Counted from the first letter of the stretch, positions 48,712 through 62,800 are shown. The stretch: 64,000 bases of DNA from Mytilisepta virgata (GCA_028015205.1 CM051521.1:121652614-121716613), one strand, 5' to 3'. Notes: generated by a model from the letters alone, not told the origin. Numbers and translations are program-made.

Positions 48712-51640
48712 TAAGATGAAGATATCTATTATGACTTTTACTCAATCATAAAAAATTGTTACAAATTTACTAGTAAAGGTGGTCAATATCTGTTCAATGT
48801 CCAGACTCTGAAAACAAAACTTTTACATATGACTACTCAAGGGCCATTCCATTAAAATTTCAAGCCAACTGACCAGTTTGGTTCATAGGAAAAATACAGG
48901 TTGCATATTATGATGTCATTTTTTCTTTTTTTTTTATTATTGGTGGTCATACTCATCAAAGGTCCAGAAACAAGAAATCAATTTAGAAAAGGAACCACAC
49001 AAGGACCATTCCATCAAACTGAAATTCACAATCATCCCAGAACTTTCAAATGAGAAGACTTTTAAAATCTGGAGCTGATTTTTCTACTTTATAAATGATG
49101 GTTATACTGGTCTAATACATGTATATATCCTCACACTTTTAACATATTTTGGAATAAGGATTTTGGCTTTTCGACATTGCACATCAGTTTGGTTTCAAGT
49201 AATTCAGCCAAGAGGATTAAAATACTTATGTTTATAGATAATTTTATGTTTACTAAAACTTGTATTTTATTATCAAATAGATAAGATTATGTTAATATTA
49301 ACCAATTAATGTGCCAATAATTTTGATAAATCAAAGGACTTTTCGTTTTACATCTCAAAAATCATGTTTTTGGTATGGTTCCAAAAATATAGATTCATTA
49401 GGCATCAAATTTTTGTTTGTTTCAATATATGTAAATGGCTGCCATGACACTACCTATGCTACATTATTGCTAGGCAAGTATCCCCCCCCCCCCCCCCCAC
49501 CTTTTAACACTACTTGCCTATTCCAAATTCCAAAGGCAAAGCTTGACCAGAAATTGTCATAATCAGAGTTGTAATGGTGTTATTGTCTAAAAACATCTAA
49601 TCCATGCCTATATACAATGTGATAAATATTGTGGAATTGATGTGAAAAATCTATCCAATATGGATGTCCTGTTGGCAACAAAATTGTAATCCCCATTTGT
49701 TTGGCTAAATATAACATGTGTTCAAATGCCTATAATTTCAGATGTTTCTTAAATCTGGATGCCAAACTTGAAATCTTGTCTCCAATTTTTAGTGTTGATG
49801 AGGCATCTTGTTTCTTACAGTAGTGCATTTCTAAAGGAGCCTTCTTAATTTAAACAAAGTATTGTAGCAAGACCACAAATGGCTTTTTGACATTCTAAAG
49901 GAATGCAACTATGTTAATTCTGTCATTCAGTATTAATGGGCAGTGGATTAACCAGCACTCTTCTCGCTGAGGCCCGTACATGCGTCCTGGACGCCCTAAA
50001 ATTGGACCAGATGCGTCATAGCAGATTTTGATTTATATATACACAAATGGTAATTTTGTCAATACTGATTATTAAAGAGTTCAAACAAGGTCAACGGAAG
50101 GATTTTTAGAGTATGGTTGAGAAAAAATAATATTAAAGATTATAGATAAATAAAAATTAAAAAATAAAATGGCAATAATATTAATAAGTTGTGTCAAAAG
50201 GTGCAAAGATTTTAGCTAATATCTGTAATAGAAAGTTTCTTCCAAGATTTGAGCACCACTGCATATGTTCGTCAGTATTTTAAGGCAGCACATGATTTAA
50301 ATGAAACTTTAACAAAAGTATAATAGGCCTACCATGGTCAAAATCATGCAGGAATGTACGTTCAAAATCAGCTAGGACTCACCATTCTGAAAAATTATGA
50401 GTCCCAGGACTCTTAGTGAGAACTCTGATTACCATTTGGTTTATAAATCAATATGGTTATTGACTCAATACATGAAAAGAATATCTGAAGACTGTTTCTA
50501 TATATTGTAATTTTAACATTTTAAAGGCTTTTAAATTAAAGCTTCATCGGACTTCTGCATGTGGCGTATAACATTACAGACTTATCATCATTAGACATAC
50601 AACAGAAATTTTATAACATTTATCAATAAGTACACTGTGTCAGTTGCTTATCTTAAAGGGAGTAAAAAAAGACTACATTTTTACAAATTCCAATCTCTCT
50701 TTGACCATTCCAACAAAGACATTTTACCAGTTTATCCTTTATTACTGTTTGGAGCTTATCATCTGCTACTATTGCTAAATAAACAGATTTTTCTGTTCGA
50801 AAGTCTGATCAAAAAAGGAAATTCAGAAGATAAAAACCCCAAATCACCAAGCATACTTTGGAAAAGACAACTCGTAAATTCTGTTTTTTTTCTGTGTGAA
50901 AAAATGCAAAGCGGGATTTAATCTGATTGATTTCAAATTATTTTGCTGAATTAATATAGTTTTGCAAGACTTGTATTTGTCTTTTTAGCATGTAAGTAAA
51001 CAATGAATCTAATTCACATCTTCAGCATGGTTAAGATCAAGATAAAAATATATTCAATGTTTATCTACAACCACTACATATGAATTTAGCTTACATGTAC
51101 TAACCCAACTTACTTAAATTACCTTTAAATTTTTTTGTGGTATATCATATTTAAAAATAATTTAAATATTTTTTGGACTTGATTCAATACAAGCAGTCCA
51201 TTAAAATTGTCAACTGTTATCTAGCATTAGAGGGTGATGATATTTTGTGGTTTTCTGTTTCACCGACACTGTGTATCAAAATGGTGGCATCTGTTGGTAA
51301 TTTTGGTTCTTTTTCTTATACACCTGATATAATCTATCCTTATGTACCTTTCCTATTCATAAATATTAACTCCTGTATGTGAAAAGTGTTATATAATTCC
51401 GAGATTAGAGATTAATTATTGAGTATTAGAATACAGTGTTTAACAATGACAAAGGCTTTGTTCAGATGACACCGTTTTCACGAAAGCAATCGTGTTTTGT
51501 GAAAATAAATTCTCCATAAGACCACAGATCTCCAGGATTACTATACTTATACATCAAAAATAATGTTTACAAGTATTTTAAAATGATTTTAGGATTATAA
51601 ATATGAGATTAAGGCCAGGAAAATAAACCACTTCACCTAT
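48712..51640. other. Region between EFA6 and SGPL1, EFA6-proximal part
   Basis: It should hold the EFA6 promoter and untranslated first exon, but I cannot place them. There is an 18-C run at about 49483. A possible degenerate hAT-like element lies at about 49952-50429 (CAGCACTCTTCTCGCTGAGG against the reverse complement of AGTGAGAACTCTG). The 94-codon frame at 50637 is unrecognised. Confidence 0.35.
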
Positions 51641-52034
51641 TTCCTCCCGGGGTGTGGGTAGTATACGGAATGTTATGCGAATTCTAATTACTGTCCGGAA
51701 ATTGATATTTGTTGCGCTCGGAAATACAACTAAAGAATGCAAAGTGACGGCTTGTCACTACCTTCAAATTTCTTGGTTTTTATTGCTGAAAATGTCAGGT
51801 GTAATCATAGAATCTTACTCAGATGCTAAAATTTATGTGTTACAGGTTTGAAAAGGGGGTATTCGTTAGAATACCCAAAATGTTCCGAACGTTTTAACCG
51901 TCTAAAGACTTGTTGCCTAGTTGTTCGGTATACATTTTTATCATTTTTAGATCTGTGGAACGCAAAGGGTATGATAAATATAAGCATTGTATATTTTGGG
52001 ATATCTAGCTTATTAGATATAATAAACGGGCACT

Positions 52035-53071
52035 TGTTTGTGTTTCAGTGTTGTGTGATAAAGAGGATGAAGGTATTCAACATATCTTACTGAAATGAAC
52101 CTCATTCTACAATAATATATTATATGAAGAAATACGTTGTTTGTTAAATATCATATAAATTCTAATTCTTCTTGATAATGCTTAAGTATTGGTTTCGAGT
52201 AGAGAGGATGGAAAGTGAATTATTGTGTGATGCATATATACATGTAACGAAAGAATGTTGCCAGCTGAAGCCCGCCTTCTGGTGCACGATTTCTCGCTGC
52301 GTTGAAAACCCATTGGTAGCCTTGAGCTGTTTTCTGCTCTTTGGTCGGGTTGCTGTCTATTTGACACATTCCCCGTTCAAAGCTTCATTTCATATTTGAA
52401 TGCAAAAAGAACAGATCAGAATAGTAGTAAGCTAGATTCCTATCTTAAATTCAAAACGTGTTTTTACAGAGAAAAAAATCCGATGCCCGTAATTTCGACA
52501 AAAATCAGCAGAGCGGAACGAAGCCCGGAAAGGTATTATTTCATGAAATTATCAATGTCCAAATCCCGTGATTTCGGCAAAAATCAGCGGAGCGGAACAA
52601 AACCTAAATTCGATCTGTAACTCGTCATGGATGACTCACATACCAAAAATTAGCTCAATATCTGAAGGCGTTTAGAAAAAGGTCCAGAAAGGTGGTATTT
52701 TCACAAAATTGTCAAAGTCCAAAGCCCGTAATTTCGGCAAATATCAGCGGAGCGGAGCGAAACGTAACCTCGATCTGTAACTCATCATGGTTGACTCACA
52801 TACCAAAAAATCAGCTCAATATCTGAAGGCATTCAGAAAAAGGTTCGGAAAGGTGTTAGTTGCGGGAAGATGGAATGACGGGATGACGGACAAGGGTAAA
52901 ACTATATGGCCTCGACCACTTCGTGGCGGGGCTATAAAACCGTGCATAGAAAGATCTCTGAGACTTAGTGAAAATTGTAATTTAGGTCAAGTGGAGGATA
53001 AACTACATTTTACTATTACTAATCCAGCATACAAGGAAATTCGTGATATAATGTTTAGAGAAATAGAATAA
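52035..53071 (+). pseudogene. Degenerate LINE (non-LTR retrotransposon) C-terminal remnants, interrupted by other repeats
   Basis: Three fragments read like the zinc-knuckle C-terminus of LINE ORF2 proteins: VLCDKEDEGIQHILLK (about 52047-52095, then a stop), NSSKLDSYLKFKTCFYREKN (about 52420-52479) and CNLGQVEDKLHFTITNPAY followed by KEIRDIMF (about 52975-53060). They are separated by 52258-52400 (TCTGCTCTTTGGTCGGGTTG, a phrase I associate with mussel repeats) and by an inserted element at about 52480-52937. No intact reverse transcriptase is present. Confidence 0.55.
52480..52937 (+). repeat. Interspersed element splitting the LINE remnant
   Basis: It contains about three units of CCGTAATTTCGGCAAAAATC and AGCGGAGCGGAACGAA and ends GACGGACAAGGGTAAAAC and CTTCGTGGCGGGGCTATAAA. 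LINE-like reading resumes immediately after. Confidence 0.65.
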
Positions 53072-53074
53072 TAT

Positions 53075-54519
53075 CGATGTAATATTGTAAGTCTTCGTTT
53101 TGACGATAAATTCATTTAGATACACTAAAAAAAATATTTTCATTTCAAATATTTTATTGATATTCAAACCAAAAGGATTGGATAACAGGTTGGTGCTATG
53201 TTTACCCTCTCTAATTACAAGACGAAGGAGATAAGGCATACAAATAACATATATATACAAGCACAATAACACTCAAGCATGTCATCAGAAAATTATCAAG
53301 AAGAAAGTTTAAAAAAACATACAACATGATAGAAACAAAGCAACGATAGTAGGACTGGAAATAGTTTTATGCTCTTTGAATTATAACTTTAATATGATAA
53401 TTTTTATATATTGTTGTATTCTGAGAAAACTTGTTGCCATCTGTAAGGAGAAATCACGTTTGTTTTTAAATAATATAAAAATATTTTAAACAAGGATCTG
53501 TTAACCAGAGACACAAAAAAAACCTGACAACAAGAAACAAATGAAGAATATTGATCGGCATAACAAGTATCAATAAAGAAAAAAAAAGGATTTCATACTT
53601 TGTCTAATGTGACTTACAATGAGGAATTTGTGATATTTGTTCAAGAATGGTGGAATATGACAAAAATATATCAAGAGTGCACTTCTATAGAAGCATTGTA
53701 CTACAAACAAAATTAATCTTATGCAAAACATGACATAATTGAATTAAAACTGAGTAAATCTTTCAGTGTCATTAATATAATCTATTACTGCCATTGTTAT
53801 TTCTATGTTATCTGTTATCAGCTGGAAAAAAGATCCACATTCCTGCCAAGTACGTGTCTAAATCTAATATAGGTTAGAATTTTATAAGCTTGCCAAACAT
53901 CTTAGTGCGTTGCCTAAGAAAAAGAGGACAATTGAAAAAGTAATGGTGATTATCTTCTCTAGTGAATCCACATTCCCATTATGATCTTTCAGCTAGGGTG
54001 ATTGAAATAAATGTTGGTTTGAGCTACTCAATAGACACTTCGTTTCGAAGTTGACAGTATATAATATTAAGATGTCTGATGAAAATATAAAACAGTTTTA
54101 AGATGTTTAGGTAATAAATACTTAAAAGTCTGGATATAAGAAAAGGTAATAAATATAGTTATAGATATACTGCATCGGTTCATTCTACCTATTCCCACTT
54201 TTAAAAAAACATAACATACAGGTAAAAAAATTAAGTGGGATATAAAGAGTTAGTTGTGAATAGCACCAAGTTTTTGAATGTCCTGGAGCAACTTATATTA
54301 TTATTTACTGATTATATTGTACCGATAAACTATATGGTTTAAGGTTGATAAAGAATTGAAAATTTATTTCACAGTGTAGAGCTTTTATAGCTATAATTAG
54401 TAAGCATAAGTCATTGATAGTTAAATGAAACAAGCTTAACTTGTTTTTATCTAATTAATTTTATCATATCGTGTAAATAAACATATTGAAAATATAACAT
54501 ATTGTATCTTTTATGTCAA
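53075..54519. other. Intergenic, AT-rich
   Basis: Nothing recognised apart from short simple-sequence runs. Confidence 0.5.
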
Positions 54520-54527
54520 GTATTAAC

Positions 54528-55747
54528 CAGGCATGGGGTAATGCAAATGTGTAATTGTAATGCATGGTAATGCATTACATTTTCCCAAGTAATTGCATGT
54601 AATGTGTAATGCAGGATTTTTAGCATTACATGTAATTGTAATATAATGCATTACTTTAGCAAAAATCTGTGTAATTTCATGCATTACATGCATTACATGG
54701 CATTACTTTTTTTGTTTACTATATAGCTTTAACAGATTGTTGGAGATTTAACTAAAATAGAATTGAAGATTTCTTGATTAACTCAGAACATTATCATTTA
54801 AATATTGATTTTCTATTTACCATTATTTTTCACACTTTACCTAAATCACTAGAGGGAATTTGGAGTTTAATCCTTGCCCCAGGTAGAACTTGAAAAAAAT
54901 AATTAATCTACTTTAGTGATAAGTTAACACTTTGCAATAATTAAGATATTGTATTAATACGTTAGAAATATTTCACAAATATATAAATAAAAAATAAAAA
55001 TAAAATTTGTATAAATACTAGAATGTCCAAATTACAATTTTAAAAGAATAACACAACACTGTATATCAGACAGACTGAGTTATCTTTTTTAATGTCTTTT
55101 TAGTTCATTCTATTTCCTGCATTTTCCTGTATAAACAAAAATTATGTATGAAAAGCTATACTGTAAAAGTTTTCCATTGTTGTCAAAAGATGAAGGAATA
55201 TCTCGTCTTGATTAAATTAACAGATAATTGAACATTGTCATAAAACACTAATTTGTTTGTTTTACAATCAATCTTTTCTCCATTTGTCATAAATTAAGCT
55301 CTATGTTTATTACATAATTAGGAAAGATTAGTAAATATTTTGATTGAAATTAAAAAAAAAAGAAACAAATTTATTTTTATAAACGAAAAGTTAACATTAA
55401 GTTAAAATATGTATTAAACTACATCTCTGTAATTTCTTTTTAGAGAAAACAAAGAGATGTATACATTGATACCTTAAAACCAAAGACAGAAGAGCAATCA
55501 ACTTTTTACATATATACTTATATTCAATGCATGGAACAGTTACTGAATATGCTTTTGTGACTTTTCACTTGATAGTAAAATTTACAAATGTAATGTGTAA
55601 TTCAATGCATTACTTTGCAAAAGTAATTGTAATGTAATGCATTACTTTGATAAATTCATGTAATGGTAATTGTAATATAATGCATGGTTTTGTCAAAGTA
55701 ATTGTAATGTAATGCATTACATTGCAATGTAATTTGCCCCATGCCTG
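54528..55747. mobile_element. hAT-type non-autonomous transposon with perfect 8-bp target duplication
   Basis: 1220 bp between CAGGCATGGGG and CCCCATGCCTG inverted ends. It is flanked on both sides by GTATTAAC (54520-54527 and 55748-55755). The ends are dense in TAATGCATTAC palindromes for about 130-200 bp on each side; the AT-rich interior has no transposase frame. An 8-bp duplication with CAG...CTG ends is diagnostic of the hAT superfamily. Confidence 0.93.
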
Positions 55748-56191
55748 GTATTAACATATGTCATCACATCAAGTAAGCCATAGGGTGTAAGATATCGCCA
55801 GAAAAAGATGAAAAAGTCTACAGAGGAAAGAAAACCATTTCAAATCTTTATTTCCACTGCAACACACAAATCACTCGTACTTAACTTTAAACTAACAATA
55901 TGAAATTTATGATTATATTGCTATACAAACAATATTATACTTAATTAGATAATAATTTTATATACCAAATTTTTCAGCTAAGGCGAAATGGTCCAACAAG
56001 CCGGAAAACGTAGAATTACTGTAAATTTAACATTGTACAAACAAGTACTTGCTCATTAGCTATAGGTAAATTTGTTTGTTTTTATGTTGATGCGGATACA
56101 ATTCATGTAAAGATATTTTAGTTGAGGAAAATTGGAATAAAAATTAAACATATGTCATATTCTACATTTTTATTAGATATACAAACATAAA

Positions 56192-56612
56192 CCAAGGACG
56201 TATGTTAGTTATAGGTCCTTGCATAAACATATAATTGGAATTATAAATTTAATATCATCATTAAAATAAAAATGCATTTTGAACGTATATGTTTTGCTTG
56301 ATGCATTTTAACGCAAATTGTCGTCATATGATAGCTTGAATTGTGAGTGCCTTTTGGCTAAAATTAGGCTTAATCGGTCCCCCGTACAAGTACAGTCTGT
56401 GATGTTTATGGCAAGCCGTTTTACTATTTATTCTAACTCCAAGATATCTCATTTAATATATAAGGTATCTCATATAATATATCAGATATCTTATATAATC
56501 TAGTTTTTATAAGATATCTTATATACGTTATAAGATATCTTATAAAGTATATAAGATATGTGAAGTCTTCTCTGTGTGTGCAAGGACGTATAACTAATAT
56601 ATACGTCCTTGG
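56192..56612. mobile_element. MITE with self-complementary 31-33-bp terminal repeats
   Basis: The left end (56192-56222) begins CCAAGGACGTATGTTAGT and the right end (56580-56612) finishes TATATACGTCCTTGG; they are inverted copies and each is itself near-palindromic. The interior holds several ATAAGATATCTTAT palindromes (56440-56560). It lies 240 bp upstream of the SGPL1 start codon. Confidence 0.85.
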
Positions 56613-56851
56613 TGTGTGTAATTATACAGTTGTATTTGGGAAGCTACTTATTTAAAAAGGTATTTTTGGAAGTGTCTTTAACTTTTTTCAAAGACATTAA
56701 ATACTGTTACAACTCATTTAAAAAATACCGTACATATATGTTCTTAGTTGAACACCGACATCTCTAGTCTAAACTGCCGACCGTTGTTTTCCGAACGCAG
56801 TATGTTGGTCATTGTTCATGGTTCATGTGACATACGTACAACAGCAAAGAA
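56613..56851 (+). promoter_or_regulatory. SGPL1: Presumed SGPL1 promoter / 5' UTR
   Basis: This is the only sequence between the MITE and the start codon. It is AT-rich with a short less AT-rich patch (CTGCCGACCGTTGTTTTCCG at about 56774). I see no convincing TATA box or initiator; the assignment rests on position. Confidence 0.35.
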
Positions 56852-56878
56852 ATGTCAACTGTACTGGAAGTGATGTTG
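56852..56878 (+). CDS. SGPL1: SGPL1 coding exon 1 (9 codons)
   Basis: MSTVLEVML with an acceptable start context (AAAGAAATGT) and donor GTAAGC in phase 0, which fits exon 2. It is tiny, but the joined N-terminus has the length and character expected before the PWQ membrane helix. The 5' UTR and promoter should lie in roughly 56615-56851. Confidence 0.75.
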
Positions 56879-59800
56879 GTAAGCTTATTCAGATTTAAAC
56901 GCTACTAGTATCTATCAGGAAATTCACATTGTGACCATTATTTCAGTGTTACGTGCACAAAATTAGTTATTATAATGTGTCTCTGTTTATGAAATGTAAT
57001 TATCCTTATACTTTACTATAGTTATTCTCGAGATAGTTATACAATCATCCTGTTTATTGACCCATCATTTCCAGTTAAAAATTTATTATTTACAAACATT
57101 TTAACTGTTACTGTATTGCCACTGGAATAGCCACATCAGCCTTAAATGTGTTAATTGCATAAAAGTAATAATATAAAAAAAATCACCTGTCCAGCTGCAT
57201 AAGTAATAAGTTTATTTGTAGCATGGGGGGGGGGGGGGGGGGGGGGGGTACCTTGGCGATATGGGTTACCTGACATTATTTGAAATATACAATAATTTTT
57301 TATTGTTAATTTTATTTAAAATAAAATCACACCTGATGACCTGATGATATGAAATAGAAAAGTGTTGTTTCAATGTTTGTGTGCTGTTTAATGTTATTTT
57401 TTGTCTGGGGTTATGTTTTTTTAGTTGTCATTTATTGATTGATATGTCATTGTTTTAACTTTCCTGTTATCCATTTTATTGTTTGCAATAATAAATAAAA
57501 TTAACATGTTTTTCAAATCACGTATAATCAGTTTCAGTAAAACCAAAAATTGCCTGAAGCCTTGTCTGTTTTTTTTTAGTTGACCTGACCCAAAGGGTCA
57601 AGTGAGCTATTCTTAACACTTGGCATCCGTCGTCGTCCGTGGTCTGTTAAATTTTACAAAAATCTTCTCCTCTGACACTACTGGGCAAATTGGAACTAAA
57701 CTTGGCCACAAGCATCATTAGGGTATCTAGTTTAAAAAATATGTTTGATGACCAACCAACATGGCCGACATGGCTAAAAATAGAACATAGGGGTAAACTG
57801 CAGTTTTTGTCTTATATCTCGAATACTAAAGCATTTAGAGCAAAACTGACATGGGATAAAAATGTTCATTTTGACCAAACTTTGGTAGAATGGTCCTCGG
57901 GTGGCCCCCTTCCAAAGTTTGTCCGGCATTCCCGACTTCCAACCGACATGGCTGCTGTAACTAAGAATAGAAAAAAGGGGGATGAATTTTAAAAATCTTC
58001 TTCTATGAAACTACAAGGCCAATTGTAACCAAACTTTGCAGTATTGGTCCTTAGAAGGTTTTCTTTTAGGATTATGTCTGATGACCCGGACTGTTAACCA
58101 AGATGGCCGCCCCAGCCGAACCTAGTTTAACTTAGGGCCCTATGGGAAAATTCATTGAAAAATCTTCGTTCACTTGACCAATTGGAACCAGACTTGGCAG
58201 CAATGGTCCTTAGATGCTCCTCTTTCAGAATTATATCCGATGACCCAGAATGTCAACCAAGATGGCCACCACACTGAACTTAGTTTAACATAGGGCCCTA
58301 TGGGAAAATTCATTGAAAAATCTTCTTGTCTGAAACCACTTGACTAATTGGAACCAGACCTGGCAGCAATGGTCCTCAGGAGGTTCTCTTTCAGCAATAT
58401 GTCGGATTTCCTGGACTGTGAACCAAGATGGCCACCACAGCCAAACTTAGTTTAACATTGTACCCTATAGGAAATTCCCTCAAAAACACTTTTTGTCTGA
58501 AACTACTGAGCCAATTGGAACTAAAGTTGGCAGCATTGGTCCTTAGATGGTCCTCTTTCAGAATTATGTCCGATGACCCAGATTTCCAACCAAGATGGCC
58601 AACACAGCTGAACTTAGTTTCATATAGGACCCTATGGGAAAATTCATTTAAAGATCTTCTTGTCTGAAACCACATAGCCACTTAACCAGTTGGAACAAGA
58701 CTTAGTATTAATGATCCTTAGATGGTTCTCTTTTAGAAATGTTTCCATTGACCTGGACTGTCAAACCAAGATGGCTGCCACAGCCGAACTTAGTTTAACA
58801 TAGAACCCTATAGAAAAACCAGCCAAATTGCAACACTTAAATTCTAGTCCTGCTCAATGTGAAAAGTTAAATGCAGGTGAGCGATACAGGATCTTGAGAG
58901 CCTCTAGTTTTATTATGCTTTGAAATTGCACATAAGGCTATGATATGTAATACTGGTTATACAAAAATTGGTTACCACTTTGCCACTAGAAAAGGCTTAA
59001 AATTAAAAGATTTAAAATATATGATAAGGTGGCATTCCATTGTCTAAGTGGAACATACCTAACAAAATAACTCTGAGGTGGCTTTCTCTTCTTTCCCCAA
59101 AGAGAGTGTATGTAACTCATAGAATAAATACAAATTCAAATTAATTAATCAAATCAAACATGTCAAAGGGCCCTTTCCAGCATAAACAAAGAATCAAACA
59201 CATTCACCCACTGGTACACACATTTAGTAGAGAACAATCAGTTAAGAAGTAATCTGAGTATGGGTGAATAAAATAGCCCTCCTTTAATCTGACTTCATTT
59301 TTAAATGTTGATAAATAGAAGGTCATTAACCAGATTTTTCAATGGACATAATGTGGTTAGGGACAGTAAGGTGGACAGGTGGCTCCAAACAGGGATGAAC
59401 AAAATTCTGGTTTACTATAACTATACAGCAGTCTACACAAGAAATTTAGTACCCTAGTTTAATATTTTCTATACCTGGCATATTTCAGTCCTGGAAATGA
59501 TGATTTCTGGCAATCAGGTGAAATGTACTATAATCAGGTCAGTTTGAAAGAAAACATGTAGAGTTTTTTTTTCTTCAGAAACCAGCTTCAGCTGGATTTG
59601 AGTTGTGTAAGGTCAAGGTGAATTCACTCTGCCAGAATCTCCAGCCATGGCAGATTGTTGTATATACATGTGGAACCACTGTAGTAGCTATTGCTGTAAA
59701 GAATTTTATTTTCAATGAAGAAGAAGGTAGGTAAAAGTCATGTTAAAGGGAACAATAAGAAATAATCATGAAACATTTATTTATTGAGAGTGTTGTAGTA

Positions 59801-62800
59801 AATAAATGTACATCATTTACATGGTAGGTTTCTCTCTTTAGAATGGAGTTATATTTTCCAGTATTTATTGAATCAGATTTTTAACATTGTAAATAAAATC
59901 ATCAACAAAGATTTAAAACACACACATGTGTGTGGCAGTTTTGCAGTTTTCAAGTTAACACATTTTCAATGACATGTCAGCATTGATAGTGCCGCTCGAT
60001 AGTCACTGACATTTCAACATTGATAGTAACACTCGGTAGTCACTGACATTTCAACATTGATAGTGCTGCTCAGTAGTCACTGACATGTCAGCATTGATAG
60101 TGTCTCTCACTAGTCACTGACATTTCAACATTGATAATGTCTCTCAGTAGTCACTGACATTTCAACATCGATAGTGCCGCTCTGTTGTCACTGACATGTC
60201 AGCATTGGTAGTGCCGCTTGGTAGTCAATGACATTTCAACATTGATAGTGCAGCTCACTAGTCATTGACATTTCAACATTGATGGTGTTGCTCACTAGTC
60301 ACTGACATTTCAACATTGATAATGTTGCTCACTAGTCTCTGACATTTCAACATCAATAGTCCTGTTCACTGGTCACTGAAATTACAGCATTGATAGTGCC
60401 GCTCTCTAGCTCTGACATTTCAACACTAATAGTGCTGTTCACTAGTCAATGAAATTTCATCATAGATAGCGTGGCTCACTAGTCAAAGTTTTCAACATTG
60501 AAAGTGTCACTTACTAGTATCTGACATTTCACTATTGATAGTGTTGCCCACTAGTCACTGAAATTTCAACAATGATTTCACTCACTAGTTGCTAACATTT
60601 CAACATTGGTAGTGTCTCTCACTAGTCACTGACATTTCAATATTGATAATGTCTGTCACTAGTCAATGACATTTCAACATTGATAGTGTCTCTCACTAGT
60701 CACTGACATTTCAACACTGATGTCGCTCACTAGTCACTAACATCAGGGGCGGATCCAGAGGGTCGACGAGTGGGGGGGGGCACAATTTTGAATAATTATC
60801 TGCCCTTGTTTTTGGGGGATCTTGTGTTTGTTAATGAAGACTTTACAACTTTTATTGTTGAGGGGGGGGGGGGTTTACAGCATCATATCTTCTTTTTGTT
60901 TAACGTCACAGAAGCTTATGTATCTGCCGAAAAATTGAAAGCAATTATTATGTTTACTGCTGCTGTCAGGTTGTAGAACTAAATATTTAGTTGGAACTCT
61001 GGTCCTCCATGGTCTCTGTGCATGATAAGTGATTGTAAGAAAGAAGATAAATACACCTAAGGAGCAAACCAAAAAACGCAATCCTTCATAGCTAGACCAA
61101 ATTTCATAATGGATCTCAAACTTTTGTTCTTTTACACGTCCATCGAGGTGCTAAAAAACAATCAGCTGAGAGAAGACATTTTTTGACAATTATTAATATC
61201 TTCAAGTTTTAAATAAAACAAATGAATGTTTATTAAATTAAAGGTTTTAAATTTATATTTCAGAAGTCTCACTGATATAAACATTATAAAAATGTCGGAA
61301 AACTTTTAACAAATCATGGTAGTAAAGATTTTTTAGACATTGTAAATGCCCATTTGTACTAACAACACACTTATTAAAAAAAGAAATAGTCCAGATATTT
61401 TTACTTAACAATGAATTTCAAATATATTAATTTAAAAAAATAGGTAGACATCTTTTAATAATCTTTTGTTTGTATTTAAAACAATACATGTCAGCTAACA
61501 ATGAATCAATAAGCCATTGTATAAGAAGTGTGCATGTTCAATTGAACACTTGCAAATTTTCAAGGGGCACTGGTGGAAAATTAATTTTACTTTCTTCACT
61601 GTAATACATTTCCATCTCATTAACTCTTATCTTTATTATTAGATTTGTAAAAAGTTACATACATGTTAATTTTCACAACTAGGTGTCAATCAACCATTAC
61701 AATAGATAACATGTTATGGTCACTTTCTTAAAATTTGCCTTTGGTACTAATGACCAAATGGGAGTAGACCAAGTAGCAATAAACCAGATGACTACATGTA
61801 GTAGGTTTTGTCATGCGACAACAATTAAATTTTTGAAGCTTTGTATTTAGTAATTTTACTTATAATTTTTTTTGTGACCTCAACTGGGGGGCACGTGCCC
61901 CGTGTGCCCCCGCTAAATCTGCCACTGAACATTTCAACATTGATAGTTAGTGTCTCTCACTAGTCACTGACATTTCAACATTGATAGTGTCTCTCACTAG
62001 TCACTGACATTTCAACATAGCTAGTGTCTCTCACTAGTCACTGACATTTCAACATTGATAGTGTCTCTCACTAGTCACTGACATTTCAACATTGATAGTG
62101 TTTCTCATTAGTCAATGAAACTTTAACATTGATAGTGTCACTCGCAAGTCACTGACTTTTCAAAATTGACTAGTCACTGACATTTCAACATTGTTAGTGC
62201 TGCTCACTACTCACTGACATTTCAACTTTGATAGTGCTGTTCATTAGTCACTGAAATTTAAACATTGATAGTGTTGCTTAATAGTCACTGACATTTCAAC
62301 ATTGATAATGCAACTGACCAGTCACTTACATTTTCAAACATTGATAGTGGCACTCACTAGTTAGAGATAACAAGTTAATTACTTATAGCTCTAGGTAGTT
62401 CGTCATGACTATTAATGACCACTAGCCTGTCAACGCTGAGGTTGCGAGTTCGAATCTCACCTGTGGCAGGGTGTGTTTGACTCCGATCTTAATTGACAAG
62501 GATTGCCAATTTTCCTACCGAAGGTCGGGGTTCTCTCCGGGTACTCCAGCTTCCTCCACCAATAAAGACTGGCCGCCGCGAAATAGCCAAATGTGCTGAA
62601 AACGATGTAAAACCCCAACTAAAACTCAACAAACATTACTCATAGCAACTGCTATGGGAGCATATTGTCATTTAGAAAAGTCTTTGTTTAATGGGGGCAG
62701 CTATTATGCAATCCCAAGGAATTTATTTGTTAAAGCGAATATGGCCATATTTTGCTACATACTAAGGCTAGAAAAAGTTTGGTTTGCCGGAAACGGAAGT

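Noticed and set aside
50637..50921. 94-codon + strand frame
   Set aside because: No family resemblance, ordinary AT-rich composition, no supporting splice or promoter signals.
62440..62475. tRNA gene
   Set aside because: A B-box is present, but there is no cloverleaf with a paired acceptor stem; the downstream SINE body explains it.
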